Source of the DNA: Pseudaminobacter salicylatoxidans
GTDB taxonomy: Bacteria > Pseudomonadota > Alphaproteobacteria > Rhizobiales > Rhizobiaceae
Assembly (NCBI RefSeq): GCF_003148475.1
Contig: NZ_QGGG01000005.1
Location: 62,001 to 126,000, forward strand
DNA: 64,000 nucleotides
Reading direction: 5' to 3'
This document shows positions 1 through 8,518 of the stretch, in pieces. Both the position numbers and the translations under genes were made by a program. Under the pieces are notes generated by a model. That model was not told the DNA's origin. It searched no databases and was given only the letters and a program-made list of their open reading frames with translations. How positions within the stretch are numbered: position 1 is the first letter of the stretch; the number at the start of each line of letters is the position of its first letter.

Positions 1-515
1 GCGATCGCGGCGACGGCATCGCCACGCTTGAGCGTCAGCGGAGTCGTCACCTGCCTGTCCTTTTCGGGATCGAGGTCCCAGATGTGGACGATTGGTTCAA
101 GCTCGTCATATTCGATCTTCGCCAGGCGTGCCGCGCGGCGGGCCTGTTCGCGCGTCTCGGCGATCACGCAGAAGATCGGCTGGCCGTGGAACTGCACCTT
201 GCCTTCGGCCAGAACCGGGTCGTCATGCATGCCGCTCGGCGAAATGTCGTTCTCGCCGGGCACGTCTTCACAGGTCAGCACATCGACCACGCCGGGCGCG
301 GCCCGCACCGCCGACAGGTCGACGCTCTTCAGCAGGCCATGCGCCACCGTCGCCAGACCGAGGCCGGCATGGAGCGTGCCCGCGGGTTCGGGCATGTCAT
401 CGATATAGACCGCCGAACCCGCCACATGCTTGTGCGCGGAATCGTGACGCTGCTCGCTATGGACACCGCCGACGATCTTCGCGGCCCTGATGTCGGATGC
501 GGAATGCTTGTTCAT
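1..515 (-). CDS. xdhB: Xanthine dehydrogenase molybdopterin-binding subunit XdhB, N-terminal part (cut by window edge)
   Basis: The large, molybdenum-cofactor subunit of xanthine dehydrogenase oxidises hypoxanthine to xanthine and urate in the cytoplasm. Only about 171 N-terminal residues are inside the window. The frame starts at the ATG at 515, begins MNKHSASDIRAAKIVGGVHS and continues with HVAGSAVYIDDMPEP, the typical opening of the a/b hammerhead domain of this family (seen also in aldehyde and CO dehydrogenases). It starts 10 bp after the stop of xdhA, so the two subunits are co-transcribed. The identity rests on the domain opening plus the neighbouring xdhA and uraH. The catalytic Mo-binding part lies outside the window. 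Confidence 0.9.
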   Translation of the reverse strand, partial: MNKHSASDIRAAKIVGGVHSEQRHDSAHKHVAGSAVYIDDMPEPAGTLHAGLGLATVAHGLLKSVDLSAVRAAPGVVDVLTCEDVPGENDISPSGMHDDPVLAEGKVQFHGQPIFCVIAETREQARRAARLAKIEYDELEPIVHIWDLDPEKDRQVTTPLTLKRGDAVAAI

Positions 516-525
516 TGCCGTCTCC

Positions 526-1998
526 TCACGCAGCCTGATGCCGGGAAACCTGGATCGGCTCGCCGCCGCCCCGGGTTTCGGCAAAGAAGCGCCGCAGCAG
601 GTTGCGTGCCGCCAGCATACGATATTCCGCGCTGGCGCGCATGTCCGTCAACGGCGTGAAGTCCTGCGCATAGGCCCCGAGTGCCGTTTCCACCGTCGTT
701 TCGGTCCACGGCTTACCGACCAGCGCAGCTTCGACAGTCGTGGCCCGCCTGGGCGTCGCCGCCATACCGCCATAGGCGATACGGATTTCAGCCGCCGTAC
801 CGTCAGCCGCCAGCGTCAGATGGAAGGCGCCAAGGGCGGCGGTAATGTCCTCGTCGCGGCGCTTGGAAATCTTGTAGACGGCAAAATGGCTGCCCGCCGA
901 CGGCACCGGCACATGCACCGCCTCGACGAATTCGCCCGGCTGGCGATCCTGCTTGCCATAGGCGATGAAGAACTCTTCCAGCGGAATGGTGCGACGCTCA
1001 GCACCCTTGCGCAGCGTGAGTTTCGCGCCCAGCGCGATGAAGGGCGGCGGCGTGTCGCCGATGGGCGAACCGTTGGCGATGTTGCCGCCGATGGTGCCCA
1101 TGTTACGCACCTGCTCGCCGCCGATACGGTCGATGAGCCCACCCAGTGCCGGGATGCGCTCTGCAAGCAGGCCGAAAGCCTCGGTATAGGTGACACCAGC
1201 GCCAATGGTGATGACCCCATCGTTTTCGGAAATGCCGCGCAAGCCTTCGAGATGGCCGATGAAGACGGCCGGCGAAATGTCGCGCATATGCTTCGTGATC
1301 CAAAGGCCCACATCGGTCGAACCGGCGACGATGGTCGCCCTGGGCTCGGCTTCGAGCACGGCGGCGAGGTCATCGACATCGGCGGGCACGATCAGCCGCG
1401 TCTTGTCCGAGCCGACCTCGACGCGCGCGCCGTCGCGCAGCGCGGACAGCTTTTCAATCACCGCCGCTCGCTCCACCGCCAGCGGATCACTGGCCGCCTT
1501 GCCATAGTCGGAAATGGCGCGCGCGGCGCGCATGATCGCCTCATAGCCGGTGCAGCGGCACAGATTGCCCTGCAGCGCCTTTTCGATCACCGCGTCGGAC
1601 GGGTTGGCGTCCTTCATCCACAGGCCGTAGAGTGACATCACGAAGCCCGGCGTGCAGAAGCCGCATTGCGAACCATGGAAATCGACCATCGCCTGCTGCA
1701 CCGGGTGCAGCGTGCCGCCGGCCGGTTGCACATGCTCGATCGTCACCACGTGGCAGCCGTCGAGCGAGCCGAGGAAGCGGATGCAGGCATTGACGCTCTC
1801 ATAAACGAGCCCACCGGCCGCCAGCTTGCCCACCAGCACCGTGCAGGCGCCACAGTCGCCCTCGGCGCAGCCTTCCTTGGTGCCGCGCAGCGAACGGTTC
1901 AGCCGCAGCCAGTCGAGGAGCGTGGCATCGGGCGCCACGTCGCGAACGGACACATCCTGGCCGTTGAGCAGGAAGCGGATTTCGTTACGGACAGCCAT
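526..1998 (-). CDS. xdhA: Xanthine dehydrogenase small subunit XdhA (2Fe-2S / FAD)
   Basis: This 490-residue protein carries the electron-transfer half of xanthine dehydrogenase. Residues 1-90 form a plant-type [2Fe-2S] domain with Cys44, Cys49 and Cys52 in GCAEGDCGACTV and Cys72. A second [2Fe-2S] domain follows, with Cys112/Cys115 in QCGFCTPGF and Cys147/Cys149 in NLCRCTGYEA. From about residue 195 there is an FAD-binding domain with the TIGGNIANGSPIGD motif and a CO-dehydrogenase flavoprotein-type C-terminus. Length matches proteobacterial XdhA. It lies between uraH (5 bp upstream) and xdhB, forming a leftward purine-catabolism operon. An xdhC maturation gene would be expected beyond the left edge, but I cannot see it. 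Confidence 0.95.
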   Translation of the reverse strand: MAVRNEIRFLLNGQDVSVRDVAPDATLLDWLRLNRSLRGTKEGCAEGDCGACTVLVGKLAAGGLVYESVNACIRFLGSLDGCHVVTIEHVQPAGGTLHPVQQAMVDFHGSQCGFCTPGFVMSLYGLWMKDANPSDAVIEKALQGNLCRCTGYEAIMRAARAISDYGKAASDPLAVERAAVIEKLSALRDGARVEVGSDKTRLIVPADVDDLAAVLEAEPRATIVAGSTDVGLWITKHMRDISPAVFIGHLEGLRGISENDGVITIGAGVTYTEAFGLLAERIPALGGLIDRIGGEQVRNMGTIGGNIANGSPIGDTPPPFIALGAKLTLRKGAERRTIPLEEFFIAYGKQDRQPGEFVEAVHVPVPSAGSHFAVYKISKRRDEDITAALGAFHLTLAADGTAAEIRIAYGGMAATPRRATTVEAALVGKPWTETTVETALGAYAQDFTPLTDMRASAEYRMLAARNLLRRFFAETRGGGEPIQVSRHQAA

Positions 1999-2003
1999 TG
2001 TCC

Positions 2004-2369
2004 TCAGCTCCCACGATAGGTCGAATAGCCGTAAGGCGAGAGAAGCAGCGGCACATGATAATGCCTGTGCTCGGCAATGCCAAAGCGGATCGGCACCTCG
2101 TCGAGGAAGGGCGGCTCCGCCAGACTGGTCCCGCGCGAACGCAGATAGTCGCCGGCCCTGAAGACGATCTCATAGTGGCCGATGCGGAAATCGTCGCCTT
2201 CCAGCAACGGCGCATCGCAGCGGCCATCCAGATTGGTGTTCACGGTCTTGAGCAATGTGCGCGTATCGCCTTCAAGGCGATAGAGCGACAGCGCCAGGCC
2301 ATCCGCCGGGCGGCCCGTAGCCGTGTCGAGAACATGGGTTGTGAGGCGCCCGCCCTGAGCTGTCGACAT
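2004..2369 (-). CDS. uraH: 5-hydroxyisourate hydrolase (transthyretin-like)
   Basis: This 121-residue protein hydrolyses 5-hydroxyisourate, the product of urate oxidation, to OHCU. The sequence shows the family signatures: the N-terminal [15 protein letters not shown] containing the catalytic His, RIGHYEIVF in the middle, and the C-terminal tetrapeptide YRGS that identifies true HIU hydrolases rather than transthyretins. The start ATG at 2369 follows a purine-rich GGAAGGGAGG stretch on the minus strand. The same frame stays open far upstream, antisense to puuE, but that extension has no family match and lies beyond a good ribosome site. It is the first gene of the leftward uraH-xdhA-xdhB operon, divergent from puuE. 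Confidence 0.95.
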   Translation of the reverse strand: MSTAQGGRLTTHVLDTATGRPADGLALSLYRLEGDTRTLLKTVNTNLDGRCDAPLLEGDDFRIGHYEIVFRAGDYLRSRGTSLAEPPFLDEVPIRFGIAEHRHYHVPLLLSPYGYSTYRGS

Positions 2370-2552
2370 TCGGCCTCCCTTCCTCCGGTACATTCGAACG
2401 CGATTGTTCTGTTGTGCCTCGATTAAACGGCATGCATAAGACGGCGTGAAGTGGAACGCCACAAAAAGACTTTCAATTTTTTTGAGGGGAATATCATTCA
2501 ACCCCTTTGATATTGTGTAAAGACAGGTCACAGCGACCAGGGCAGGACATTC
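2370..2552. promoter_or_regulatory. Divergent promoter region between uraH and puuE
   Basis: This 183-bp gap separates the two arms of the purine operon. Its right half (about 2460-2520) is clearly AT-rich against the GC-rich surroundings, as expected for promoters. It holds an imperfect inverted repeat, GGGGAAT at 2486-2492 and ATTC-AA-CCCC at 2496-2505, a plausible operator. No transcription start can be assigned from sequence alone, and the regulator is not encoded nearby. Confidence 0.45.
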
Positions 2553-3986
2553 ATGCGTTACGTCAGAGATATGCGTGGCTATGGCGCCAATCCACCGGAC
2601 CCGAAATGGCCGGGCGGCGCCCGTGTCGCGGTGCAGTTCGTGGTCAATTACGAAGAAGGCGGCGAAAACTGCATCCTGCACGGCGATGCGGCCTCCGAGG
2701 CCTTTCTGTCGGAGGTGGTCGGCGCAGCGCCCTGGCCTGGCAAGCGCCATTGGAACATGGAGTCGATCTACGAATATGGCGCGCGCGCCGGCTTCTGGCG
2801 GCTGCACCGCATGTTCACCAAGGCCGATGTGCCCGTCACGGTCTATGGCGTCGCCAGTGCGCTCGCCCGCTCGCCCGATCAGGTCGCGGCAATGCAAGAA
2901 GCGGACTGGGAAATCGCATCGCATGGCCTGCGCTGGATCGACTATCGCGACCACAAGGAAGAAACCGAGCGCGCCGACCTTATCGAGGCTGTCCGGCTGC
3001 ACAAGGAGGTCGTCGGCGAACGCCCCACCGGCCTCTATCTCGGCCGAACCTCGGTCTATTCGGTGCGCATCGCCGCCGCCGAAGGCGGCTTCGCCTGGAT
3101 TTCCGATACCTATGACGACGACCTGCCCTACTGGCTGGACCATGACGGCCACGGCAACGCGATTGCACCGCAGCTCGTCATCCCCTACACGCTCGACGCC
3201 AACGACATGCGCTTCGCCACCGCGCAAGGCTTCAACTCGGGCGACCAGTTCTTTGCCTATCTGAAGGACGCCTTCGACACGCTCTATGCCGAGGGCGAGG
3301 CCGGGCGCGGCGGCATGATGAGCATCGGCCTGCATTGCCGCCTGATCGGCCGGCCGGGCCGCGCCGCGGCGCTCCAGCGCTTCATCGATTATGTGAAGAG
3401 CCACGACAAGGTGTGGCTGCCGCGACGCATCGACATCGCCAATCACTGGCGCGAGCATCACCCCTACAAGCCCGCCGTACTTCGCCCCTCGCGCATGGGC
3501 GAGCAGGAGTTCGTCGAGAAATTCGGCGGTATCTTCGAACACTCGCCCTGGATCGCCGAGCGCGCCTTCCGGCTGGAGCTTGGCGCCGCGCATGACAGCG
3601 CCGGCGGCCTGCACAATGCGCTCTGCCGCGCCTTCCGCTCGGCCACCGAGGCCGAACGCCTCGGCGTGCTGACAGCGCACCCGGACCTTGCCGGCAAGCT
3701 GGCGCAGGCCAGGCGCCTGACGGCGGAATCGACCAGGGAACAGGCCTCCGCCGGGCTGGATGCCCTGACCGACGCCGAGCGTGAAAAGTTCACGCAGTTG
3801 AACAGCGCCTATGTAGAAAAGTTCAGCTTTCCCTTCATCATCGCCGTCAAGGGCCGCAGCAAGGACGAGATCCTTGCCGCCTTCCAGACCCGTATAAACA
3901 ACGACCGCGAAACCGAGTTCGACACCGCCTGCGCCCAGGTCGAGCGCATCGCTCTCCTGAGGCTCAGAGATATCCTGCCGCTCTAA
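2553..3986 (+). CDS. puuE: Bifunctional allantoinase PuuE / OHCU decarboxylase UraD fusion
   Basis: This is a two-domain protein of 477 residues. Residues 1-305 match PuuE, the metal-independent allantoinase of the polysaccharide-deacetylase fold ([20 protein letters not shown] opening, IASHGLRW around 121-128, [13 protein letters not shown] around 258-270). Residues 315-475 match OHCU decarboxylase: [20 protein letters not shown], then [10 protein letters not shown] with the catalytic His near 376, and [15 protein letters not shown] decarboxylase makes S-allantoin and allantoinase opens it to allantoate, so the fusion covers two successive steps. Such fusions are known in Rhizobiales. It begins the rightward operon with allE, allA and a deaminase. 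Confidence 0.95.
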   Translation: MRYVRDMRGYGANPPDPKWPGGARVAVQFVVNYEEGGENCILHGDAASEAFLSEVVGAAPWPGKRHWNMESIYEYGARAGFWRLHRMFTKADVPVTVYGVASALARSPDQVAAMQEADWEIASHGLRWIDYRDHKEETERADLIEAVRLHKEVVGERPTGLYLGRTSVYSVRIAAAEGGFAWISDTYDDDLPYWLDHDGHGNAIAPQLVIPYTLDANDMRFATAQGFNSGDQFFAYLKDAFDTLYAEGEAGRGGMMSIGLHCRLIGRPGRAAALQRFIDYVKSHDKVWLPRRIDIANHWREHHPYKPAVLRPSRMGEQEFVEKFGGIFEHSPWIAERAFRLELGAAHDSAGGLHNALCRAFRSATEAERLGVLTAHPDLAGKLAQARRLTAESTREQASAGLDALTDAEREKFTQLNSAYVEKFSFPFIIAVKGRSKDEILAAFQTRINNDRETEFDTACAQVERIALLRLRDILPL

Positions 3987-3998
3987 AGGAAAACAGAA

Positions 3999-4826
3999 AT
4001 GGCCGGCCGCACCTACTATGCCCCAACCGGTGGTCTGCCGCCGCAGACCGACCTGATCACTGACCGCGCCGTCTTCACCGAAGCCTATGCGGTGATCCCA
4101 CGGCGCGAGTTCAGCGACATCGTCGCCAGCTACCTGCCGTTCTGGGACAAGACCCGGTGCTGGGTCATCGCACGCCCGCTATCGGGCTTTGCCGAGACCT
4201 TCTCGCAATATGTCATGGAAGTTCAACCGGGCGGCGGCAGCGACCAGCCGGAGCCCGATGCGGACGCCGAGGGCGTGCTGTTCGTAGTCGAAGGCGAGAT
4301 CACCGTGACCGTGGATGGCGCCGCGCACCGCCTGACACCGGGCGGCTACGCCTTCCTGCCGCCGGCCAGCGGCTGGACCCTGCGCAACGACAGCACTGCG
4401 GCCGCGCGCTTCCACTGGGTCCGCAAGGCCTATGAATATGTCGAGGGCATCGACGTTCCGGATCCGATATTCGCCAACGAGAACGACATCGCCCCGACAC
4501 CCATGCCCGACACGGACGGCAAATGGGCAACGACCCGCTTCGTCGATCCGTCCGACCTGCGCCACGACATGCATGTGACCATCGTCACCTTCAAGCCGGG
4601 CGGCATCATCCCCTTCCCCGAGACGCATGTGATGGAGCACGGGCTCTACGTGCTGGAAGGCCAAGCCGTCTACCGCCTCAACCAGGACTGGGTGGAGGTG
4701 CAGGCCGGCGACTATATGTGGCTGCGCGCCTTCTGCCCGCAGGCCTGCTATTCAGGCGGCCCCGGAGACTTCCGCTACCTGCTCTACAAGGACGTCAATC
4801 GTCATGCCAAGCTGGGCGGATTCTAA
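3999..4826 (+). CDS. allE: (S)-ureidoglycine aminohydrolase (bicupin)
   Basis: This 275-residue bicupin releases ammonia from S-ureidoglycine to give S-ureidoglycolate, downstream of allantoate amidohydrolase. The N-terminal cupin spans about 60-140 ([20 protein letters not shown]). The C-terminal cupin spans about 190-270 and carries the manganese ligands expected in the family: Glu208, His210 and His214 in [15 protein letters not shown], and Gln248 in CPQACY. It follows puuE by 12 bp, with AAGGAAAA as ribosome site, and precedes allA by 6 bp. Length and motifs agree with E. coli AllE (YlbA). The allantoate amidohydrolase itself (AllC) is not in this window. Confidence 0.93.
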   Translation: MAGRTYYAPTGGLPPQTDLITDRAVFTEAYAVIPRREFSDIVASYLPFWDKTRCWVIARPLSGFAETFSQYVMEVQPGGGSDQPEPDADAEGVLFVVEGEITVTVDGAAHRLTPGGYAFLPPASGWTLRNDSTAAARFHWVRKAYEYVEGIDVPDPIFANENDIAPTPMPDTDGKWATTRFVDPSDLRHDMHVTIVTFKPGGIIPFPETHVMEHGLYVLEGQAVYRLNQDWVEVQAGDYMWLRAFCPQACYSGGPGDFRYLLYKDVNRHAKLGGF

Positions 4827-4832
4827 GCGGAT

Positions 4833-5345
4833 ATGACCAGTCGCACCATCATCGCCCAGCCGCTCACCCGCGAAAACTTCGCCGAATTCGGTGAAGTCAT
4901 CGAGACCGAAGGTGCGCATCATTATCCAATCAATGCCGGCAAGTGCGAACGCTATCACGCGCTCGCCACCGCCGAAGCGGCTGGCCCGAACGGCCGCGTG
5001 ATCCTCAACCTCTTCAAGGCAACGCCCTATGCCTTCCCGCTGAAGCTGACAATGGTGGAACGCCATCCCTTCGGTAGCCAGGCTTTCGTGCCACTCTCAC
5101 CGCGCCCGTTCGTGGTGGTGGTCTGCCATGACACGAAAGATGGCCCCGGTACGCCGCACGCCTTCGTCACGCAGCCCGGCCAGGGCGTGAACTATCCGCG
5201 CAACCTTTGGCACGGCGTGCTGACCCCAATCGGCGAGCCGCAGGATTTCGTGGTGGTCGACCGCGCCGGCGATGGCAACAATCTCGAGGAATTCTATTTC
5301 CCCGAGCCCTATGAGATAGCCCTGCCGGAAGGATTCCAGCCATGA
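4833..5345 (+). CDS. allA: Ureidoglycolate lyase
   Basis: This 170-residue cupin-like enzyme splits S-ureidoglycolate into glyoxylate and urea, the last step of the ureide pathway. Family landmarks are the N-terminal PLTRENFAEFGEVIE, the central VERHPFGSQAFVPL and the C-terminal VNYPRNLWHGVL with its conserved His. Length equals that of typical AllA. It starts 6 bp after allE and its last bases overlap the next start codon by 4 bp (ATGA), so the genes are translationally coupled. Confidence 0.95.
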   Translation: MTSRTIIAQPLTRENFAEFGEVIETEGAHHYPINAGKCERYHALATAEAAGPNGRVILNLFKATPYAFPLKLTMVERHPFGSQAFVPLSPRPFVVVVCHDTKDGPGTPHAFVTQPGQGVNYPRNLWHGVLTPIGEPQDFVVVDRAGDGNNLEEFYFPEPYEIALPEGFQP

Positions 5346-5935
5346 GCACATCCGCACTCATCAATCGCCTTTTCGACGTTATCGAAGACGACATCGCGCC
5401 GAAGACAGCCGAGGGCGTGGCCCATGGCAACAAGCTGTTCGGCGCGGCGATCCTGCGCAAATCCGACCTGTCGCTGGTGCTGGCCGAAACCAACAACGAG
5501 ATGGAAAATCCGCTCTGGCATGGCGAGACCCATTGCCTGAAACGCTTCTACGAGATGCCGAAGGCCGACCGGCCGGATACGAAGGACTGCATCTTCCTCT
5601 CCACACACGAGCCTTGCTCGCTGTGCCTGTCAGCTATCACGTGGGCCGGGTTCGACAATTTCTACTATCTGTTCAGTCACGAAGATTCGCGCGACAGCTT
5701 TGCGATCCCGCACGACCTGAAGATCCTGAAGGAAGTCTTCACGCTCGATCCCGGCGGCTACAATGCCGAAAACGCCTACTGGAAGAGCTATGGGCTGCGC
5801 CGCCTCGTGCGTGAATTGCCGGAAGCAGAGCGCAAAACGCTGGAGACACGCATCGGGAACATCGCGAAGCGCTATGACGACCTGTCCGCATCTTACCAGT
5901 CCGGCAAGGCCGAAAACGACATTCCTTTGAACTGA
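5342..5935 (+). CDS. Cytidine-deaminase-fold nucleobase/nucleoside deaminase, possible guanine deaminase
   Basis: This 197-residue protein has the zinc signature of the CDA superfamily: His60-Gly-Glu62 in WHGETHC (Glu62 as proton shuttle) and Cys92/Cys95 in HEPCSLC. The rest diverges from tRNA adenosine deaminase TadA and from cytosine deaminase, with a longer C-terminus. It overlaps allA by 4 bp inside the purine operon. Position suggests deamination of a purine base or nucleoside (guanine to xanthine would feed xdhAB). CDA-fold guanine deaminases are known in Bacillus and elsewhere. Substrate is inferred from context only. Confidence 0.75.
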   Translation: MSTSALINRLFDVIEDDIAPKTAEGVAHGNKLFGAAILRKSDLSLVLAETNNEMENPLWHGETHCLKRFYEMPKADRPDTKDCIFLSTHEPCSLCLSAITWAGFDNFYYLFSHEDSRDSFAIPHDLKILKEVFTLDPGGYNAENAYWKSYGLRRLVRELPEAERKTLETRIGNIAKRYDDLSASYQSGKAENDIPLN

Positions 5936-5945
5936 CAAGGATTGA

Positions 5946-5987
5946 CCAGTCGATTCCGTTGACTGGCCCCTGAGCGACGCCGGCGTC
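5946..5987 (+). terminator. Hairpins after the purine operon, possible terminator
   Basis: Eleven bases after the deaminase stop lies a 6-bp stem, CCAGTC at 5946-5951 pairing with GACTGG at 5961-5966. It is followed by the self-complementary GACGCCGGCGTC at 5976-5987. There is no T-run, so factor-independent termination is uncertain. Confidence 0.35.
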
Positions 5988-6016
5988 GGGAATCGCCGGC
6001 CTGTCGCGCCTGGGTC

Positions 6017-6592
6017 ATGGATAGCATGCGCCCGCCTGCTGGCACGATGGCAGCCCGGTCGCTGGAGCGCGGAGGCCGAAGGACCTCTGCCGCGAATCGA
6101 ATCCCACGAAATCGAACTCCGGTAAGCATTGCGGCACCCGCCAGCCTAGTCTCGGCGCCGGTGCGGCCGCTCATCGCAGGCGACGAAACGACGTTTCCGG
6201 AACCCGAAGCGGCGATCCCATGGGCGGTGGAAACCCTGCACGAAGGCAGTTCGGAACGCCGCTTCGACCGCGACGAGAAAACCGGCACGGTCACGCTGGC
6301 CGTTCTGGACGATTCCGGTGAGGTGCGCGACCTCGATCACGGGCTCGCCAGCGCCAGTATCGGGCACGAAATCCGGACCATCCATCCGGACGATCCATTG
6401 TCGGCACGCGGGGAGACGCACTGGTCCGACTTCATGTCGCGAAACGCGCTTTCGCTGCGAGCGGAAATCCGCTCACCCATATATTCTGACGCCAAAAATT
6501 TCTACCTGGAAGCCAGAATTGAGGCTTACGAAGGAAATAATCTGGTGTTCGAACGGGGTTTTAAGGAGAAAATTTCTCGCAATCGCGTTTGA
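6017..6592 (+). pseudogene. C-terminal remnant of a CocE/NonD (peptidase S15-type) hydrolase
   Basis: The frame encodes up to 191 residues. From about 6150 onward it resembles only the C-terminal beta-rich domain of CocE/NonD-family hydrolases: WAVETLHEGSSERRFDRDE, then IHPDDPLSARGETHW, then YSDAKNFYLEARIEAYEGN and the closing VFERGFKEKISRN. The whole alpha/beta-hydrolase catalytic domain (normally about 450 residues upstream) is missing, and the first 40 residues are low-quality Arg/Pro-rich sequence with no family match. The 3' part is more AT-rich than its neighbours. It is most likely a decaying fragment left by a deletion or rearrangement. A small active protein is unlikely. Confidence 0.65.
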
Positions 6593-6746
6593 CGCGAGCG
6601 GATCAGTATCCTAAAAGCGACACGTCCTTATTGCGTCTCTGTATGTCGCAATCTGCCTTACGCAAGGAGTGCCGGACCTCCACTATCCCCGACCGGGACG
6701 GTGGAGGAGCATCGACCGTCAAGCCAGCCATCAGGAGGAGAATTGA
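6593..6746 (+). promoter_or_regulatory. Upstream region of the first binding-protein gene
   Basis: This gap contains an inverted repeat TTGCGT (6631-6636) / ACGCAA (6660-6665). Within it lies ATGTCGCAAT at 6643-6652, a 10-mer that recurs at nearly the same distance before the paralogous gene (8412-8421). A strong ribosome site AGGAGGAG ends just before the TTG start at 6747. Confidence 0.4.
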
Positions 6747-8336
6747 TTGTCGGCTGAACTCGAATTTCTGGGCCGCCGCGTCGCCGCCGGCAAGCTCAAC
6801 CGTCGTGACTTTCTTGGCCGCGCTGCCGCACTCGGCGTGACCGCCACACTCGCCAATTCGCTCTTGAGCGGCACCGTACGCGCCGCCGGCCCCGTCAAGG
6901 GTGGCACCCTCAAAGCCGGCCTGCAGGGCGGCGAATCGACCGACGGACTCGATCCCGCGGCCATCAACAACCAGGTGACCGGCGCCTTTGCCCGCTGCTG
7001 GGGCGAAAAGCTGATCGACATCGACGAGAACGGAAAGATCGTCCACCGGGTCGCAGAGGAATACGGCTCCTCGGCCGACGCCAAGACCTGGACCTTCAAG
7101 ATCCGCAAGGGCGTGACCTTCCACAACGGCAAGGAACTGGACGCCAACGACGTGCTGGCGACCATCGAGCGCCACGCCGGCCCCGAGACCAAGTCGGGCG
7201 CGCTCGGCGTGCTGCGCGGCATCGACCAGATGAAGGTGGACGGCAATGACTTCGTCATCACGCTGAAGGAGGCCAATGCCGACCTGCCCTTCCTGATGTC
7301 GGACTACCACCTCATCATCCAGCCCAATGGCGGCAAGGACAATCCGCAGGCAGGCATCGGCGCCGGTCCCTTTAAGATCGCTTCGCACGAGCCCGGCGTG
7401 CGCGAACTCGGCACGCGTCATGAAGATTACTGGGACGCCGGCAATGGCGGCTTCGCCGATCAGGTCGAGATCGTCGTCATCAACGATTCGACGGCGCGCA
7501 TGGCGGCGCTGCGCGGCGGCCAGGTTCATATGATGAACCGGGTCGAGCCCAAGATCGTCAGCCTGGTCAAACGCATTCCCGGCATCACCATCAAGAACAT
7601 CGCCGGCGGCGCGCATTATGTGTTCGCCATGCAGTGCAACACCGCGCCCTTCGACAACAACGATCTGCGGCTTGCACTGAAATATGCCGTCGATCGGCAG
7701 GAACTGGTGGACAAGATCGTCGGCGGCTATGGCTCTGTCGGCAATGATATTCCGGTCAACAAATCCTATCCGCTGTTCTCCGACGACATCGAGCAGCGTG
7801 TTTTCGACCCGGAGAAAGCCGCCTTCCACTACAAGAAATCCGGCCATTCCGGCCCGATCCATTTCATCACCTCCGATGTTGCCTTCCCCGGCGCCGTCGA
7901 TGCCGCCCAGCTCTTCCAGCAGAGCGCGGCCAAGGCCGGCATCGCCATCGACGTGCAGCGTTCGCCGGGAGACGGTTACTGGGCGGAGGTGTGGAACAAG
8001 AAGCCTTTCTCCGCCTCCTACTGGGTGGGCCGCCCGACGCAGGACCAGCAATATTCCACGGCCTATCTGTCCGGCGCGGACTGGAACGAAACCCGCTTCA
8101 TGCGCGACGATTTCGACAAGATGGTCGCCGCTGCCCGCGCCGAACTCAACGAGGACAAGCGCCGGTCCATGTATCGCGACATCGCGCTTCTGGTGCGCGA
8201 CGAAGGCGGCGCCATCATCCCCATGTACAACGACTGGGTGGATGCGGTGTCCGACAAGGTCGGTGGCTACGTCCCGTATCCGTCGGGAGAGTTGATGGGC
8301 GGCCTGGCGCTCGCCCGCTGCTGGCTTACCGCCTGA
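6747..8336 (+). CDS. ABC transporter substrate-binding protein, family 5 (peptide type), Tat-exported
   Basis: This 529-residue periplasmic binding protein belongs to the DppA/OppA family. It starts at TTG (6747), chosen because the paralogue downstream begins at the matching position with ATG and because AGGAGGAG lies just upstream. Residues 17-45 form a twin-arginine signal (LNRRDFLGRAAALGVTATLA), so the protein is probably exported folded. Family blocks include TWTFKIRKGVTFHNGKEL around 111-128 and AGPFKIASHEPG around 205-216. A strong hairpin after the gene may set its level apart from the downstream transporter genes. It is a tandem paralogue of the next gene. The ligand is unknown. Confidence 0.9.
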   Translation: MSAELEFLGRRVAAGKLNRRDFLGRAAALGVTATLANSLLSGTVRAAGPVKGGTLKAGLQGGESTDGLDPAAINNQVTGAFARCWGEKLIDIDENGKIVHRVAEEYGSSADAKTWTFKIRKGVTFHNGKELDANDVLATIERHAGPETKSGALGVLRGIDQMKVDGNDFVITLKEANADLPFLMSDYHLIIQPNGGKDNPQAGIGAGPFKIASHEPGVRELGTRHEDYWDAGNGGFADQVEIVVINDSTARMAALRGGQVHMMNRVEPKIVSLVKRIPGITIKNIAGGAHYVFAMQCNTAPFDNNDLRLALKYAVDRQELVDKIVGGYGSVGNDIPVNKSYPLFSDDIEQRVFDPEKAAFHYKKSGHSGPIHFITSDVAFPGAVDAAQLFQQSAAKAGIAIDVQRSPGDGYWAEVWNKKPFSASYWVGRPTQDQQYSTAYLSGADWNETRFMRDDFDKMVAAARAELNEDKRRSMYRDIALLVRDEGGAIIPMYNDWVDAVSDKVGGYVPYPSGELMGGLALARCWLTA

Positions 8337-8344
8337 CGCTTGCG

Positions 8345-8400
8345 AATGCCGCGGCAAGGTGCCGGAAATCCCGGCGCCATGCCGCGGCATTTGATTTATT
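8345..8400 (+). terminator. Strong hairpin terminator between the two binding-protein genes
   Basis: AATGCCGCGGC at 8345-8355 pairs with GCCGCGGCATT at 8381-8391, and an inner stem GGTGCCGG/CCGGCGCC surrounds a 4-base loop. A T-rich tract (TTTGATTTATTT) follows. It lies 9 bp after the stop of the first binding protein and should end or attenuate that transcript. Confidence 0.75.
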
Positions 8401-8518
8401 TACGCTACGTAATGTCGCAATTCCGCTTGCCGAAGTCGAAGTCTTCCGCGCAATATCTCCTGACAAAAAGATGACAAGACTGACCACAGTCACCTAACCG
8501 GAGTGAGGAACCCATAAT
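8401..8518 (+). promoter_or_regulatory. Probable promoter of the second binding protein and transporter operon
   Basis: This region sits after a strong terminator and before the transporter genes, so a promoter is expected here. It holds ATGTCGCAAT at 8412-8421, 107 bp before the start codon. The same 10-mer stands 104 bp before the start of the upstream paralogue. Confidence 0.45.

Noticed and set aside
2370-3680. Long upstream extension of the uraH frame (to 558 codons)
   Set aside because: HIU hydrolases are about 110-125 residues, the extension is antisense to puuE, and a good ribosome site precedes the ATG at 2369.
6603-8390. 595-codon open frame on the minus strand
   Set aside because: Antisense to the first family-5 binding protein; a similar frame occurs antisense to its paralogue only because the two genes share sequence.
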